Shown piece after piece: positions 1 through 7,754 of a DNA stretch of 34,028 nucleotides (position 1 is its first letter; each line of letters starts with the position of its first letter). Both the position numbers and the translations under genes were made by a program. Under the pieces are notes generated by a model that saw nothing but the letters and a program-made list of their open reading frames with translations, made no database searches and was not told the origin of the DNA. This stretch comes from Gudongella sp964604145 (GTDB lineage Bacteria > Bacillota > Clostridia > Tissierellales > Tissierellaceae): positions 1 to 34,028 of the forward strand of contig CAZRXS010000011.1 in NCBI GenBank assembly GCA_964604145.1. Direction: 5' to 3'.

Positions 1-10
1 TTAAGCTCAT
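1..10 (-). CDS. Start of an ABC transporter gene, probably the ATPase (runs off the window)
   Basis: Only the first codons (ATG AGC TTA, Met-Ser-Leu) are in the window, reading off the left edge. A ribosome binding site (AGGAG) lies just upstream and the gene follows the permease stop by 12 bases. In polar amino acid ABC operons the gene after the binding protein and permease is usually the ATP-binding subunit, so that identity is inferred from position only. Confidence 0.5.
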
Positions 11-22
11 AACAAACTCCTT

Positions 23-673
23 TTATCTATAATAATTGTAGCGTCTTTCTATATTCGAAAGCAGCTTAGTCAAAACAGCTACAATAGCTAAATACACTAA
101 GGCAATAATTATATATGGGCTAAACGCAGAATAAACATTCGATACTGATTTAGCGGCTTTTAATATATCACTCGCACCTAAAATATACACAAGAGAAGTA
201 TCTTTTACAAGTGTGATAACCTCATTTCCTATGGCCGGTAATACGTTTTTTATTACCTGTGGGAGAATTATTTTTAAAAAAGTAAAAGTTTTACTCATAC
301 CTAAAACTTTTGCAGCCTCATATTGACCGAGGTCGATTGAGTTTATCCCACCTCTAAAAATCTCAGCAAAATACGCAGTATAATTTAGGATAAAAGCAAT
401 ATATATTGCTGCGAATCTACTAAAAGCGTAACCTATAACTGGTACAAAGTGAAATCCAAAGAATATAAACATCAATTGTAATAAGAGTGGTGTCCCCCTC
501 ATAATATAAATATAGCTAGCTGTTAGACCAGAAATAGCCTTATTATTTGATCTTCTTAATAAGGCCACCATAACTGCTAGGGGTAGTGAAAAGACTAAGG
601 TTACCAGAAAAACACCTAGTGTAACCTTTAGTCCTTCAATTGTCATTGGAACAAGCATATCTAAAATTTTCAT
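23..673 (-). CDS. Polar amino acid ABC transporter permease (HisM/GlnP family)
   Basis: Membrane permease of a polar amino acid importer, 216 residues, the usual length for the HisM/GlnP family. It is hydrophobic, with about five membrane segments (near residues 12-38, 52-75, 82-104, 150-168 and 186-205). The EAA loop that contacts the ATPase is clear near residues 103-150, with the core QYEAAKVLGMS. The early MRGTPLLLQL stretch is also typical of the family. It lies 18 bases after the binding-protein gene and just before the ATPase start, so the three form one operon under the upstream T-box. The T-box specifier suggests the substrate is histidine; the permease sequence alone does not say which amino acid is carried. 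Confidence 0.93.
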   Translation of the reverse strand: MKILDMLVPMTIEGLKVTLGVFLVTLVFSLPLAVMVALLRRSNNKAISGLTASYIYIMRGTPLLLQLMFIFFGFHFVPVIGYAFSRFAAIYIAFILNYTAYFAEIFRGGINSIDLGQYEAAKVLGMSKTFTFLKIILPQVIKNVLPAIGNEVITLVKDTSLVYILGASDILKAAKSVSNVYSAFSPYIIIALVYLAIVAVLTKLLSNIERRYNYYR

Positions 674-691
674 AATAATTTCCTTTTATTA

Positions 692-1483
692 TTATTTTGC
701 AAACCACTTGCTATAAATTTCATCGTATTTCCCGTCTTCTTTCATTTCATTAAGGGCATCATTAAGTTCTGTTAAGAGCTCTTCGTCATCTTTTCTAACA
801 CCAATTCCAAAATCTTCAGGTCCAAGATCCTCTTCAAGGACTTTATATGCTTCAGCACCTTTATTACCCATATAGTATCTTGCAAGAACTTCATCTACTA
901 TTATTGCCTCAGCTCTTCCCGATTCAAGATCGTTGAATACTTCATTAAATGTTGCATATTCTATTAGTTTTCCATCTTTAAATGATTCAACCAATCCAGG
1001 TTGAGCTCTTGCAGCATCTAGTGAACTTGATTCAGCTTGAGTTGCAACTGCTTTACCTTCCAAGTCACTTAAGTTCATAATATCTGAATCTGCTAGTGTT
1101 ATAACTATTTGTGCATTTGCTAGATAAGTTTCAGAAAAGTTGACTTTTTCTAGCCTTTCAGGGGTTATTGAATAACCATTCCATATTAAATCTATATTTC
1201 CTGCATTAAGTTCTGTCTCTTTCATTGACCAGTCTATTGGTTGAAATGAAATATCCCATCCTGCTCTTTCCGCTACTTCTCTTGCAAGGTCAATATCAAA
1301 ACCCACTAATTCTCCCTTTTTATCTCTAAATCCCATGGGTGCAAATGTGTCATCTAAGCCCATTACTACAGGTTTAAGATCTCCACCAACTGCTGGTTTC
1401 TCATTTGAACATGCAGACATAAACATTGCTACCATAGCAACTGTTATTAATAATAAAGTAGCTCTTTTTTTTAAATTAAACAT
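692..1483 (-). CDS. Amino acid ABC transporter substrate-binding lipoprotein, probably for histidine
   Basis: Extracellular solute-binding protein (family 3), 263 residues, that delivers an amino acid to the permease encoded next. The N-terminus is a lipoprotein signal: Lys-Lys-Arg, a hydrophobic stretch, then a lipobox ending MSAC with the lipid-modified Cys near residue 25. The mature protein opens with the family pattern GLDDTFAPMGFRD, followed by GFDIDLAREVA. Later IDLIWNGYSITPER and a C-terminal YDEIYSKWF are also typical. The ATG follows an AAAGGAG site. It is the first gene after a T-box leader with apparent specifier CAC, so it should be induced when uncharged tRNA-His accumulates. 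Substrate identity rests on that reading, not on recognised ligand residues. Confidence 0.93.
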   Translation of the reverse strand: MFNLKKRATLLLITVAMVAMFMSACSNEKPAVGGDLKPVVMGLDDTFAPMGFRDKKGELVGFDIDLAREVAERAGWDISFQPIDWSMKETELNAGNIDLIWNGYSITPERLEKVNFSETYLANAQIVITLADSDIMNLSDLEGKAVATQAESSSLDAARAQPGLVESFKDGKLIEYATFNEVFNDLESGRAEAIIVDEVLARYYMGNKGAEAYKVLEEDLGPEDFGIGVRKDDEELLTELNDALNEMKEDGKYDEIYSKWFAK

Positions 1484-1536
1484 TTTTCTATTCTCCTTTG
1501 TTTTTAGTATTTTCGCCTAGCGATTTTCGAGCATTA

Positions 1537-1830
1537 TAAAAGCTCCCATCCTCTAGTCTTAACTTAGAGGACGAGAGCAAATCTCCCGTGGTTCCACCTC
1601 TTTTTAATGATGCCTCACGGACACCATCCTCTATGGGTACAAATACTATACCCTTGCACTATAACGGGTGCGAGATACCGAATCCAACTACTACCACAAA
1701 TGGGTTCATCGACCTGCTCAAAGATGTGTTCATCAAAGAAAAATCATACATTTTCACCAAACATGTACTCTCTAAAGACATTTTTTTGATTACTTTTTCT
1801 TGTCATTGCATTAGCATGCTAAACTGATAC
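1537..1830 (-). promoter_or_regulatory. T-box riboswitch leader, specifier read as CAC (His)
   Basis: The conserved T-box core is at 1583-1600 (GAGGTGGAACCACGGGAG on the minus strand). It is followed by a strong terminator hairpin at 1537-1578 whose arms begin GCTCTCGTCCTCTA and end with GGGAGC and a T run. The 5' part holds a GGTGAAAA stem-I element. Aligning this leader with the Trp T-box in the same window gives matching contexts: AA-CAC-ATCTTTGAG here and AA-TGG-ACCGTTGAAG there. The specifier is therefore most likely CAC at 1726-1728, for tRNA-His. T-boxes bind uncharged tRNA and then favour the antiterminator, allowing the ABC operon to be transcribed. The T-box itself is near certain; the specifier is less so. 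Confidence 0.92.
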
Positions 1831-1835
1831 TTTAT

Positions 1836-1864
1836 AGAATAGCACAGATAATTTATTTTGTAAA
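1836..1864 (-). promoter_or_regulatory. Sigma-A-type promoter of the T-box / ABC operon
   Basis: TTTACA at 1859-1864 and TATTCT at 1836-1841, separated by 17 bases, place the start of transcription near 1829, just ahead of the T-box stem I. No other good pair is seen between the htpG terminator and the leader. Confidence 0.55.
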
Positions 1865-1886
1865 GCCCTAAAATTAGAAAAACTAA

Positions 1887-1922
1887 AATTAAAAAAGTTG
1901 AAGATTTTTCTCCAACTTTTTT
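1887..1922 (-). terminator. Terminator after htpG
   Basis: A 10-bp inverted repeat (AAAAAAGTTG at 1891-1900, CAACTTTTTT at 1913-1922) lies 9 bases beyond the htpG stop. Read on the minus strand, the hairpin ends in a T run. It separates htpG from the T-box operon. Confidence 0.8.
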
Positions 1923-1930
1923 AATATATC

Positions 1931-3799
1931 CTACATTAACTTTGTAATTTTATTTGCAAAATCTACAGGATCTTCTATTGGCAAACCTTCTATCAATCTT
2001 GCTTGGTCATATAGAAGGTCAGTATAGAGCTTAAACTTTTCATTATCATCTTTAAATGCTGCCTGCAATTTTTTAAATACAGGATGGTCTGGATTTAATT
2101 CTAAAATTTTATCTGCATGGACTTCGCCAGCATTTGGCATTGTATTTAAAACCTTTTCCATTTCTATAGAAATTTCGCCCTCACTTACTAAGCAAACTGG
2201 GTGATTTTTAAGTCTCTTTGATAATCTTACTGATTTTACCTTTTCTCCAAGAGTCTTTTTCATCTCATCAAATAATCCTGCTAATTCTTCTTGTTTTTCT
2301 TCTGTCTCTTCTTTTTCATCAGTAAGCCCTAGGTCGCTTCCTGAAATAGATCGGAATTCTTTCTCTTCATAACTGCCTAACATCTTAATCGCAAATTCAT
2401 CAACTTCATCAAGAAAGTATAGAATCTCAAAGCCCTCATCTTTAATCCTTTCAGCCTGAGGTAATTTATCTATCCTATCTACTGAATCCCCTGATGCGTA
2501 ATATATATATTGTTGGTCTTCTTTCATTCTATTTACATACTCTTCTAATGTCGCCATATCCTTTTCACTTGAGGAATAAAACATCAACAAGTCTTTAAGC
2601 TTATCTTTATTCATTCCAAATTCAGAGTATAAGCCATATTTTATTTGTTTGCCAAAGTTTTCAAAGAATTCTTTATACTTTTCTCTTTCATCTTTTAATA
2701 GTGATAGCAATTCATCTTTTATCTTCTCTTCAATTTTTTTAGCCATCAATTTTAGCTGGCGGTCGTGTTGTAGCATTTCTCTTGATATATTTAAAGAAAG
2801 ATCTTCTGAATCGACAATACCTTTAACAAAGCTAAAATAATCAGGCAATAGTTCTGCTGCCTTGTTCATAATTAAAACCCCACTAGAGTAAAGTTCAAGT
2901 CCCTTTTCATATTCCTTTGTATAATAGTCAAATGGAACATTTGCTGGGATATAAAGTATTGCGTCATACCTTAATACACCATCAATACTTATATGGGAAT
3001 ACTTAAGTGGTTTTTCAAAACCAAAATGCTTTTCTGAGTAGAAATTTTCATAGTCTTCATCTGCTAGCTCATTTTTGTTTTTTCTCCATATTGGAACCAT
3101 ACTATTTATAGTTTTCTCTTCTAATACTGTTTCATATTCTTCAGAGTCTTCTTTTTGTTTGTATTCAGATACCATCATCTTAATTGGGTATCTTATAAAA
3201 TCAGAATATTTTTTTACAATATTCCTTAATGCGTATTCATCTAAATACTGATCGTAATCTTCATCCTCAGTATTCTCTTTTAATGTAAGTTTTATCTCTG
3301 TGCCAATATCTTCCTTCTCAGCTTCTTCAATTATATATCCATCAGTATCCTCAGATATCCATCTATATGCAGTATCAGAACCATAAGCTTTACTAGTTAC
3401 TTCAACACGGTCTGCTACCATAAATGCAGAATAAAAACCTACACCAAATTGACCAATTATATCATAGCCATCTTTTACTTCTAAGTCTTTTTTAAACTGA
3501 AGTGAACCACTTCTTGCAATAATGCCGAGGTTATCAACAAGCTCTTCTTTGCTCATTCCTATACCTTTATCTGTAATAGTCAGTGTTCTTTTTTCATCAT
3601 CAGTTGATATTCTAATAAAATAGTCATCCTTATTAAATTCAATGCTTTCATCAACCAATGCCTTATAGTAAATCTTATCAATTGCATCTGATGCGTTGGA
3701 AATTAACTCTCTAAGAAATATTTCTTTATGCGTATAAACTGAGTTAATCATTAGATCCAACAAGCGCTTAGATTCTGCTTGGAATTCTCTTTTAACCAA
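1931..3799 (-). CDS. htpG: Hsp90-family chaperone HtpG
   Basis: Cytosolic ATP-dependent chaperone of the Hsp90 family, 622 residues, which is normal for bacterial HtpG. The N-terminal GHKL ATPase motifs are intact: LRELISNASDA near residue 33, DKGIGMSKEEL near 78, and GQFGVGFYSAFMVAD near 115. The middle domain has the conserved SEDLSLNISREMLQ stretch. The start is TTG, supported by AAGGAG nine bases upstream and by the family N-terminus REFQAESKRLLDLMINS. It is a single-gene unit with its own sigma-A-type promoter, a CIRCE operator in the leader and a hairpin terminator, so it is probably repressed by HrcA and induced by heat or protein-folding stress. Confidence 0.98.
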   Translation of the reverse strand: MVKREFQAESKRLLDLMINSVYTHKEIFLRELISNASDAIDKIYYKALVDESIEFNKDDYFIRISTDDEKRTLTITDKGIGMSKEELVDNLGIIARSGSLQFKKDLEVKDGYDIIGQFGVGFYSAFMVADRVEVTSKAYGSDTAYRWISEDTDGYIIEEAEKEDIGTEIKLTLKENTEDEDYDQYLDEYALRNIVKKYSDFIRYPIKMMVSEYKQKEDSEEYETVLEEKTINSMVPIWRKNKNELADEDYENFYSEKHFGFEKPLKYSHISIDGVLRYDAILYIPANVPFDYYTKEYEKGLELYSSGVLIMNKAAELLPDYFSFVKGIVDSEDLSLNISREMLQHDRQLKLMAKKIEEKIKDELLSLLKDEREKYKEFFENFGKQIKYGLYSEFGMNKDKLKDLLMFYSSSEKDMATLEEYVNRMKEDQQYIYYASGDSVDRIDKLPQAERIKDEGFEILYFLDEVDEFAIKMLGSYEEKEFRSISGSDLGLTDEKEETEEKQEELAGLFDEMKKTLGEKVKSVRLSKRLKNHPVCLVSEGEISIEMEKVLNTMPNAGEVHADKILELNPDHPVFKKLQAAFKDDNEKFKLYTDLLYDQARLIEGLPIEDPVDFANKITKLM

Positions 3800-3823
3800 T
3801 TTTATTCACTCCTTAAATATTTA

Positions 3824-3850
3824 TTAGCACTCAAGCATGGCGAGTGCTAA
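3824..3850 (-). promoter_or_regulatory. CIRCE operator (HrcA binding site) upstream of htpG
   Basis: A perfect 9-9-9 inverted repeat, TTAGCACTC - nine bases - GAGTGCTAA, exactly the CIRCE consensus bound by the heat-shock repressor HrcA. It lies 24 bases upstream of the TTG start, in the early transcribed region just after the -10 box. Confidence 0.95.
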
Positions 3851-3854
3851 TAAT

Positions 3855-3883
3855 AAAATATCATATATATAAATCTATGTCAA
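3855..3883 (-). promoter_or_regulatory. htpG: htpG promoter
   Basis: TTGACA at 3878-3883, a 17-base spacer, then TATTTT at 3855-3860. The CIRCE element starts 4 bases after the -10 box, so bound HrcA would block initiation. Confidence 0.8.
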
Positions 3884-3891
3884 CAGTAAAG

Positions 3892-4005
3892 CAATTCACA
3901 ATTCACAATGCACAAATCATAATTAAAAAGATTAAAAGATTAGATCCTTCATTACATTCAGGATGACAAGCTTTTTTCTGTCATTTCGAGCTTGTCGAGG
4001 AATCT
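3892..4005. repeat. Dispersed hairpin repeat, copy A
   Basis: Begins with short direct repeats of the CAATTCACAATTCACAATG type, then AAAAGATTAAAAGATT, then a long imperfect inverted repeat around GGATGACAAG...CTGTCATTTC with an outer arm CGAGGAATCT. The same blocks in the same order recur at 7755-7862. It fills the gap between the htpG promoter and the helicase gene, and its right end lies inside the helicase reading frame. Confidence 0.7.
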
Positions 4006-6275
4006 ATAATCCATTCTGGGGGCATTAGATTCTTGTATAGATTCTTGCCATATCTATCATCAATTAATAAAATCGAGCCCTTATCTTCTTCTGTCCTTAT
4101 TACTCTTCCAACTGCTTGTAAAACCTTATTCATTCCAGGATAAGTGTAGGCATAATCAAAACCTTCACCAAGTGTGAATTGAAAGTAATCCTTTATAATA
4201 TTTCTCCAAAATCCAACAAGTGGCATCCCAACTCCTACTACAACTGCTCCAATAAGTAGGTCTCCAACTAAGTCAATTCCTTCTGAAAAAGTTCCTCCTA
4301 ATACTGCAAATGCAACTAAATTTTCAGATTCACTGAATTCACTCAAAAAATCCTCTTTTCTACTTTCATTCATACCCCCAGTTTGAATTATTGAGCGAAC
4401 TAAAGGATAATCTTCTGTAAAAATATCATACACCTTATTCATATAATAATATGATGGGAAAAATACCATATAGTTTCCTTCTTTTCTTTTTATAAACTGA
4501 TAAATGTTTTCATTTATCTTTTTATAAGTTCTTTCTCTATCTTTATATCTAGTTGATATATTAGAATTTATCATTATAGATAAATTTTCTCTTGGGAAAG
4601 GGGAGCTTAATCTTATATCATAATCTCCATCATCTTTTCCTAAAAGATTCATAAAATAATCCATAGGGGATAAAGTTGCAGAAAAAAAGATTGCCGAACT
4701 TCCTCTTTTTAATGCTTCTCTTATATTTCTTGATGCATCCACACAATACAATGTCAGGATTATATCCTTATCAGTTTTTTCAATTGTCGTTACAAAGTCC
4801 TTATCATATAAATCAGATATTCTAATAAAACCGATTAGTTCAAAATAAAGCTCAACAACCTCTTCATAAGCCACAGAACCTTTTTTCTCTACTAGATAAG
4901 CTTCCATTAATGAAATTATTCTCTTTATTGGGAAATACAGTTCTTCAATTTCCTCTCTTTGATAGTATCCATTTTTTGCATCAACTATTTTAGTTTTTTT
5001 ATTTATAATGCGGACCACTTTATAAATTTCATCATACAGTTTTAGTGAAAAACCTTTGATAATTTTTCTAGCTTCCATCATCTTCCTTTTTGAGATACTC
5101 GCTGAAAACATCTCCCGCGACCTATCCACCAAATTATGGGCCTCATCAATTAGAAAAGCATATCTTGTTTCATTTACATCAAAAAATCTCTTTAAATATA
5201 CTCTGGGATTAAAAACATAATTATAATCGCAAATTACCACATCAGCCCAAAGACTCACATCAAGCTGAAATTCAAAGGGGCATACGGTATGTTTTCTTGA
5301 ATACTCTAATATATTATCCATAACAAATCTATCTTCATTTTCAAATATATCCATTATTGCATCGTTAACCCTATCAAAGTGGCCTTTAGCATATGGGCAG
5401 TCTTCTGGGTTACACTTGAGCTCATTATTTAGGCATATCTTTTCTTTTGCAGTGATTACAATAGCTTTACAATTCAGCCCGTCCTTATCTAATAGCCCCA
5501 ATGCATAGAGTGGTGCTTCCCTAGTAATTGTCTTTGCACTAAGGTAAAAAACTTTTGATATTTCACCCTCTCCTATCACTTTCAAAGCAGGATAAATAAC
5601 CGATATTGTCTTTCCAATACCAGTTGGTGCCTGTGCATATAGTTTTTTCCCTTCTTTTATTGTTTTATATGCTGCAACAGTAAGTTCTCTTTGCCCTTTC
5701 CTATAACTTGCAAATGGAAAGTCTAGGTTTTCTATTGATTTATTTCTTTTTTCTACCCAATCAAAGGTCGTAATAGCCCATTTTATATATTCATCCAATA
5801 GATTAAAAAAGAAAGTCTCCATCTCATAAAAATGCATAGCTCTAGTAAATTTTTTCAGTTTCTCTGTCTCCAAGTGAAAATAGCTAAGCTGAATTATTAA
5901 ATGATCTAGAGCGTTTTGTTTTGCATAAAAATACCCATAACAAATAGCTTGTGCCCAATGTCTTGAGTTTAAGTTTTCATCTATTGATTCTAAATCTCTT
6001 GTAGTGCTTTTTATTTCATCTATAATCACTTTATTATCCCTAAATAGGATCCCATCTGCCCTGCCCTCAAGCTTAAACTTAAACTTCATATATTCTAATT
6101 TGTATTTTAGTACAACCTCACTTAAATCATTCTTATCATAGGTTTTTTGAACCCTTTGATGAGCATATGTCCCTTCAAGGGCTCGCGACATAGACCTAAA
6201 CTGATTATCAATATCCCCAGACCGCATAACATATTCAACTAGATTTCTTACAGAGATATTGATTTCTCTTTTCAT
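3981..6275 (-). CDS. Rad3/XPD-type DNA helicase with N-terminal PD-(D/E)XK-like domain
   Basis: Superfamily 2 DNA helicase of the DinG/XPD group (COG1199-like), 764 residues. A RecB-like nuclease module comes first, with His39, GRADG (Asp74) and IDEIK (Glu87, Lys89). Then come Walker A APTGIGKT at 216-223, the DEAH box in FLIDEAHNLVD, and four cysteines between them (ICLN, KCN, DCPY, TVCPFEF) as expected for an Fe-S cluster. The C-terminal motif AVGRVIRTEED is motif VI. The family unwinds DNA in repair; whether the N-terminal module cuts is unknown. The ATG follows AAAGGA. The last seven codons (DSSTSSK) and stop lie inside dispersed repeat copy A, so the original C-terminus may have been replaced. 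Confidence 0.9.
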   Translation of the reverse strand: MKREINISVRNLVEYVMRSGDIDNQFRSMSRALEGTYAHQRVQKTYDKNDLSEVVLKYKLEYMKFKFKLEGRADGILFRDNKVIIDEIKSTTRDLESIDENLNSRHWAQAICYGYFYAKQNALDHLIIQLSYFHLETEKLKKFTRAMHFYEMETFFFNLLDEYIKWAITTFDWVEKRNKSIENLDFPFASYRKGQRELTVAAYKTIKEGKKLYAQAPTGIGKTISVIYPALKVIGEGEISKVFYLSAKTITREAPLYALGLLDKDGLNCKAIVITAKEKICLNNELKCNPEDCPYAKGHFDRVNDAIMDIFENEDRFVMDNILEYSRKHTVCPFEFQLDVSLWADVVICDYNYVFNPRVYLKRFFDVNETRYAFLIDEAHNLVDRSREMFSASISKRKMMEARKIIKGFSLKLYDEIYKVVRIINKKTKIVDAKNGYYQREEIEELYFPIKRIISLMEAYLVEKKGSVAYEEVVELYFELIGFIRISDLYDKDFVTTIEKTDKDIILTLYCVDASRNIREALKRGSSAIFFSATLSPMDYFMNLLGKDDGDYDIRLSSPFPRENLSIMINSNISTRYKDRERTYKKINENIYQFIKRKEGNYMVFFPSYYYMNKVYDIFTEDYPLVRSIIQTGGMNESRKEDFLSEFSESENLVAFAVLGGTFSEGIDLVGDLLIGAVVVGVGMPLVGFWRNIIKDYFQFTLGEGFDYAYTYPGMNKVLQAVGRVIRTEEDKGSILLIDDRYGKNLYKNLMPPEWIIDSSTSSK

Positions 6276-6304
6276 TGCTCGTCCTTTCTATTTGTGAGTT
6301 AAAC

Positions 6305-6437
6305 GGTCAGAGAGAGTCCTCTGACCCTACGTAAAACCTAGAGACCACAGGTCTCCTATACACGGGCGAGCAAAGCTAGCCCCTACTTTTTTTGTCTTTC
6401 TAATTGTGATTTGTGATTTCATAATTGTGAATTGTAT
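6305..6437. repeat. Dispersed hairpin repeat, copy B (inverted and rearranged)
   Basis: Holds three consecutive hairpins: 6305-6326 (GGTCAGAG...CTCTGACC), 6341-6355 (GAGACCACAGGTCTC) and 6364-6382 (GGGCGAGCaaaGCTAGCCC). These are followed by tracts of the ATTGTGAATTGT type, which are the reverse complement of the direct repeats in copies A and C. No gene is seen in this gap between the DUF3841-like gene and the helicase gene. Confidence 0.6.
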
Positions 6438-6438
6438 T

Positions 6439-7017
6439 TTAATTGAATCTATAAATTTCCTTAACCTGTTCCTGTTTTATTTCCCAAATGTTTGCTTGCA
6501 CAATAAATATATTCCATCTATCTATTTGAAAGATCCTTTTCCAACTATCCATCACTCTTTGTTTTTCTAGTGGGTAAAAGTGTGCAGTTTTCCCTTCAAT
6601 AAAATTAAACTGATCCTTAAAACCTTTTTCTCTTAAATTTTTTACATACTCTTCTTGGTCAGCATCATTTTTTGGAATATAAATGTGATTTAGTACATAA
6701 TCCCACTTTGCGCCATCAAAGTAAATTATATCTTTATTTGGAATTTCAATTTTATAGCAGGCAGTACCTTCTATTGGCCTTAGCATAGAGTCTTCACTTA
6801 TTGAACACCAAATTGGAAACTCGACTCCCTCAGGCTTTGGAACCATTTTTGAAGCTTCATTAGTAAACCACTTATATAAAGAAATAAAATGATATGAGAT
6901 ATCACCGTAATTTGCTCGAATATATTTTTCCTTGTTTCTAAATACTCCATCTTTTTCTAGATCCAAAAGACTCCTTTCATCTTGCCTTGTCCATAGAATA
7001 GTTTTTTCATCGCTCAT
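6439..7017 (-). CDS. DUF3841-like protein of unknown function
   Basis: A 192-residue soluble protein with no signal peptide or membrane segment. It opens with ILWTRQDERSLLDLEKDGVF and has GVEFPIWCSIS near residue 85, then DSMLRP and several Trp-rich segments. This pattern (an N-terminal LWT-Q start followed by a PIW motif) recalls the DUF3841 family, recognised from memory rather than by a search. The ATG is preceded by AAGGAG about 11 bases upstream. The gene lies upstream of the helicase on the same strand but is separated from it by repeat copy B, so co-transcription is possible but not evident. No function can be assigned. Confidence 0.75.
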   Translation of the reverse strand: MSDEKTILWTRQDERSLLDLEKDGVFRNKEKYIRANYGDISYHFISLYKWFTNEASKMVPKPEGVEFPIWCSISEDSMLRPIEGTACYKIEIPNKDIIYFDGAKWDYVLNHIYIPKNDADQEEYVKNLREKGFKDQFNFIEGKTAHFYPLEKQRVMDSWKRIFQIDRWNIFIVQANIWEIKQEQVKEIYRFN

Positions 7018-7086
7018 ATCTGTTTCACTCTCCTTAGAATCGAAACATATCTATATAATACCCTTCTTTAATCTCTTTATTTTGTG

Positions 7087-7092
7087 TATAAT
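7087..7092 (+). promoter_or_regulatory. -10 box upstream of the isochorismatase-family gene
   Basis: A perfect TATAAT, 110 bases ahead of the ATG. No convincing -35 hexamer is seen at the right distance (TTCTTT at best). It lies between the two divergent genes. Confidence 0.4.
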
Positions 7093-7116
7093 AAGATTAT
7101 ATCAAGGAGTTCTATT

Positions 7117-7146
7117 GTGAAACAAGTAAAAATTGTTAAATGTTAA
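7117..7146 (+). other. Possible nine-residue leader ORF
   Basis: An AAGGAG site at 7104-7109 is followed seven bases later by GTG and eight further codons (MKQVKIVKC if GTG starts), then TAA. It lies between the TATAAT at 7087 and the isochorismatase-family gene. It could be a leader peptide, the stump of a lost gene, or chance. Confidence 0.2.
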
Positions 7147-7201
7147 AAGAAAAGACACCCAATGCATAGATTAATATTTGGAAAATAGAAAGGAGCAGGA
7201 T

Positions 7202-7747
7202 ATGAAAAAATATGATTTAGAAAAGGATAATACATTATTATTAATGATAGATATCCAGGAAAGATTGGTCCCTGCAATGAATAATGGAGAAAAAGTTGTA
7301 GAAAATGTAAAAACTTTGCTTACTGCTTTTAAAGAGCTCGATTTGCCAGTTATTCATACAGAACAGTATCCAAAAGGATTAGGGAAAACTCTTCCAGATC
7401 TATCTGAACTCACTAATATAGGTGCTTTTGAAAAAACTCAATTCTCAGCATACACCGAAGATATAAAGTCCTCTATATTTAAAAGTGGCAAAAAGAATAT
7501 ATTAGTTATTGGTATGGAGACACATGTATGTGTTTATCAAACAGTTCGTTCCCTTTTGAAGGCCGAATACAATGTCTTTGTTGTAAGAGATTGTGTAGCA
7601 TCAAGAACAGAGGAAAATTATGAGAATGCACTAGATATGATGAAAGATATGGGAGCAGTTATAACAAATATGGAAACAGTCCTTTTTGATATTCTTAAAA
7701 AAGCTGGAACTCCAGAGTTTAAGATTATATCGAATTTGATAAAGTAG
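7202..7747 (+). CDS. Isochorismatase-family cysteine hydrolase
   Basis: Cytosolic hydrolase of the isochorismatase-like superfamily, 181 residues from the chosen start. The Asp-Lys-Cys triad is visible: Asp in LLMIDIQERLVPAM near residue 16, Lys in FEKTQFSAY, and Cys in IGMETHVCVYQT near residue 111. Members include nicotinamidases and other amidases as well as isochorismatases, and no substrate can be named here. A TTG 24 bases upstream extends the frame, but the ATG at 7202 has AAAGGAG six bases ahead of it and gives the normal N-terminus, so it was chosen. It is the only clear plus-strand gene in the window and is transcribed alone. Confidence 0.92.
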   Translation: MKKYDLEKDNTLLLMIDIQERLVPAMNNGEKVVENVKTLLTAFKELDLPVIHTEQYPKGLGKTLPDLSELTNIGAFEKTQFSAYTEDIKSSIFKSGKKNILVIGMETHVCVYQTVRSLLKAEYNVFVVRDCVASRTEENYENALDMMKDMGAVITNMETVLFDILKKAGTPEFKIISNLIK

Positions 7748-7754
7748 GAAGATA

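Noticed and set aside
1588..1827. Plus-strand reading frames opposite the first T-box
   Set aside because: They lie entirely within the structured T-box leader on the other strand, with no ribosome binding site or protein-like composition.
6364..6390. Hairpin GGGCGAGC...GCTAGCCC followed by a T run on the plus strand as a terminator
   Set aside because: No plus-strand gene precedes it; it is better explained as one of the hairpins of the dispersed repeat.
7178..7201. TTG-started extension of the isochorismatase-family gene
   Set aside because: It would translate the AAAGGAG ribosome binding site; the ATG at 7202 is correctly spaced from it.
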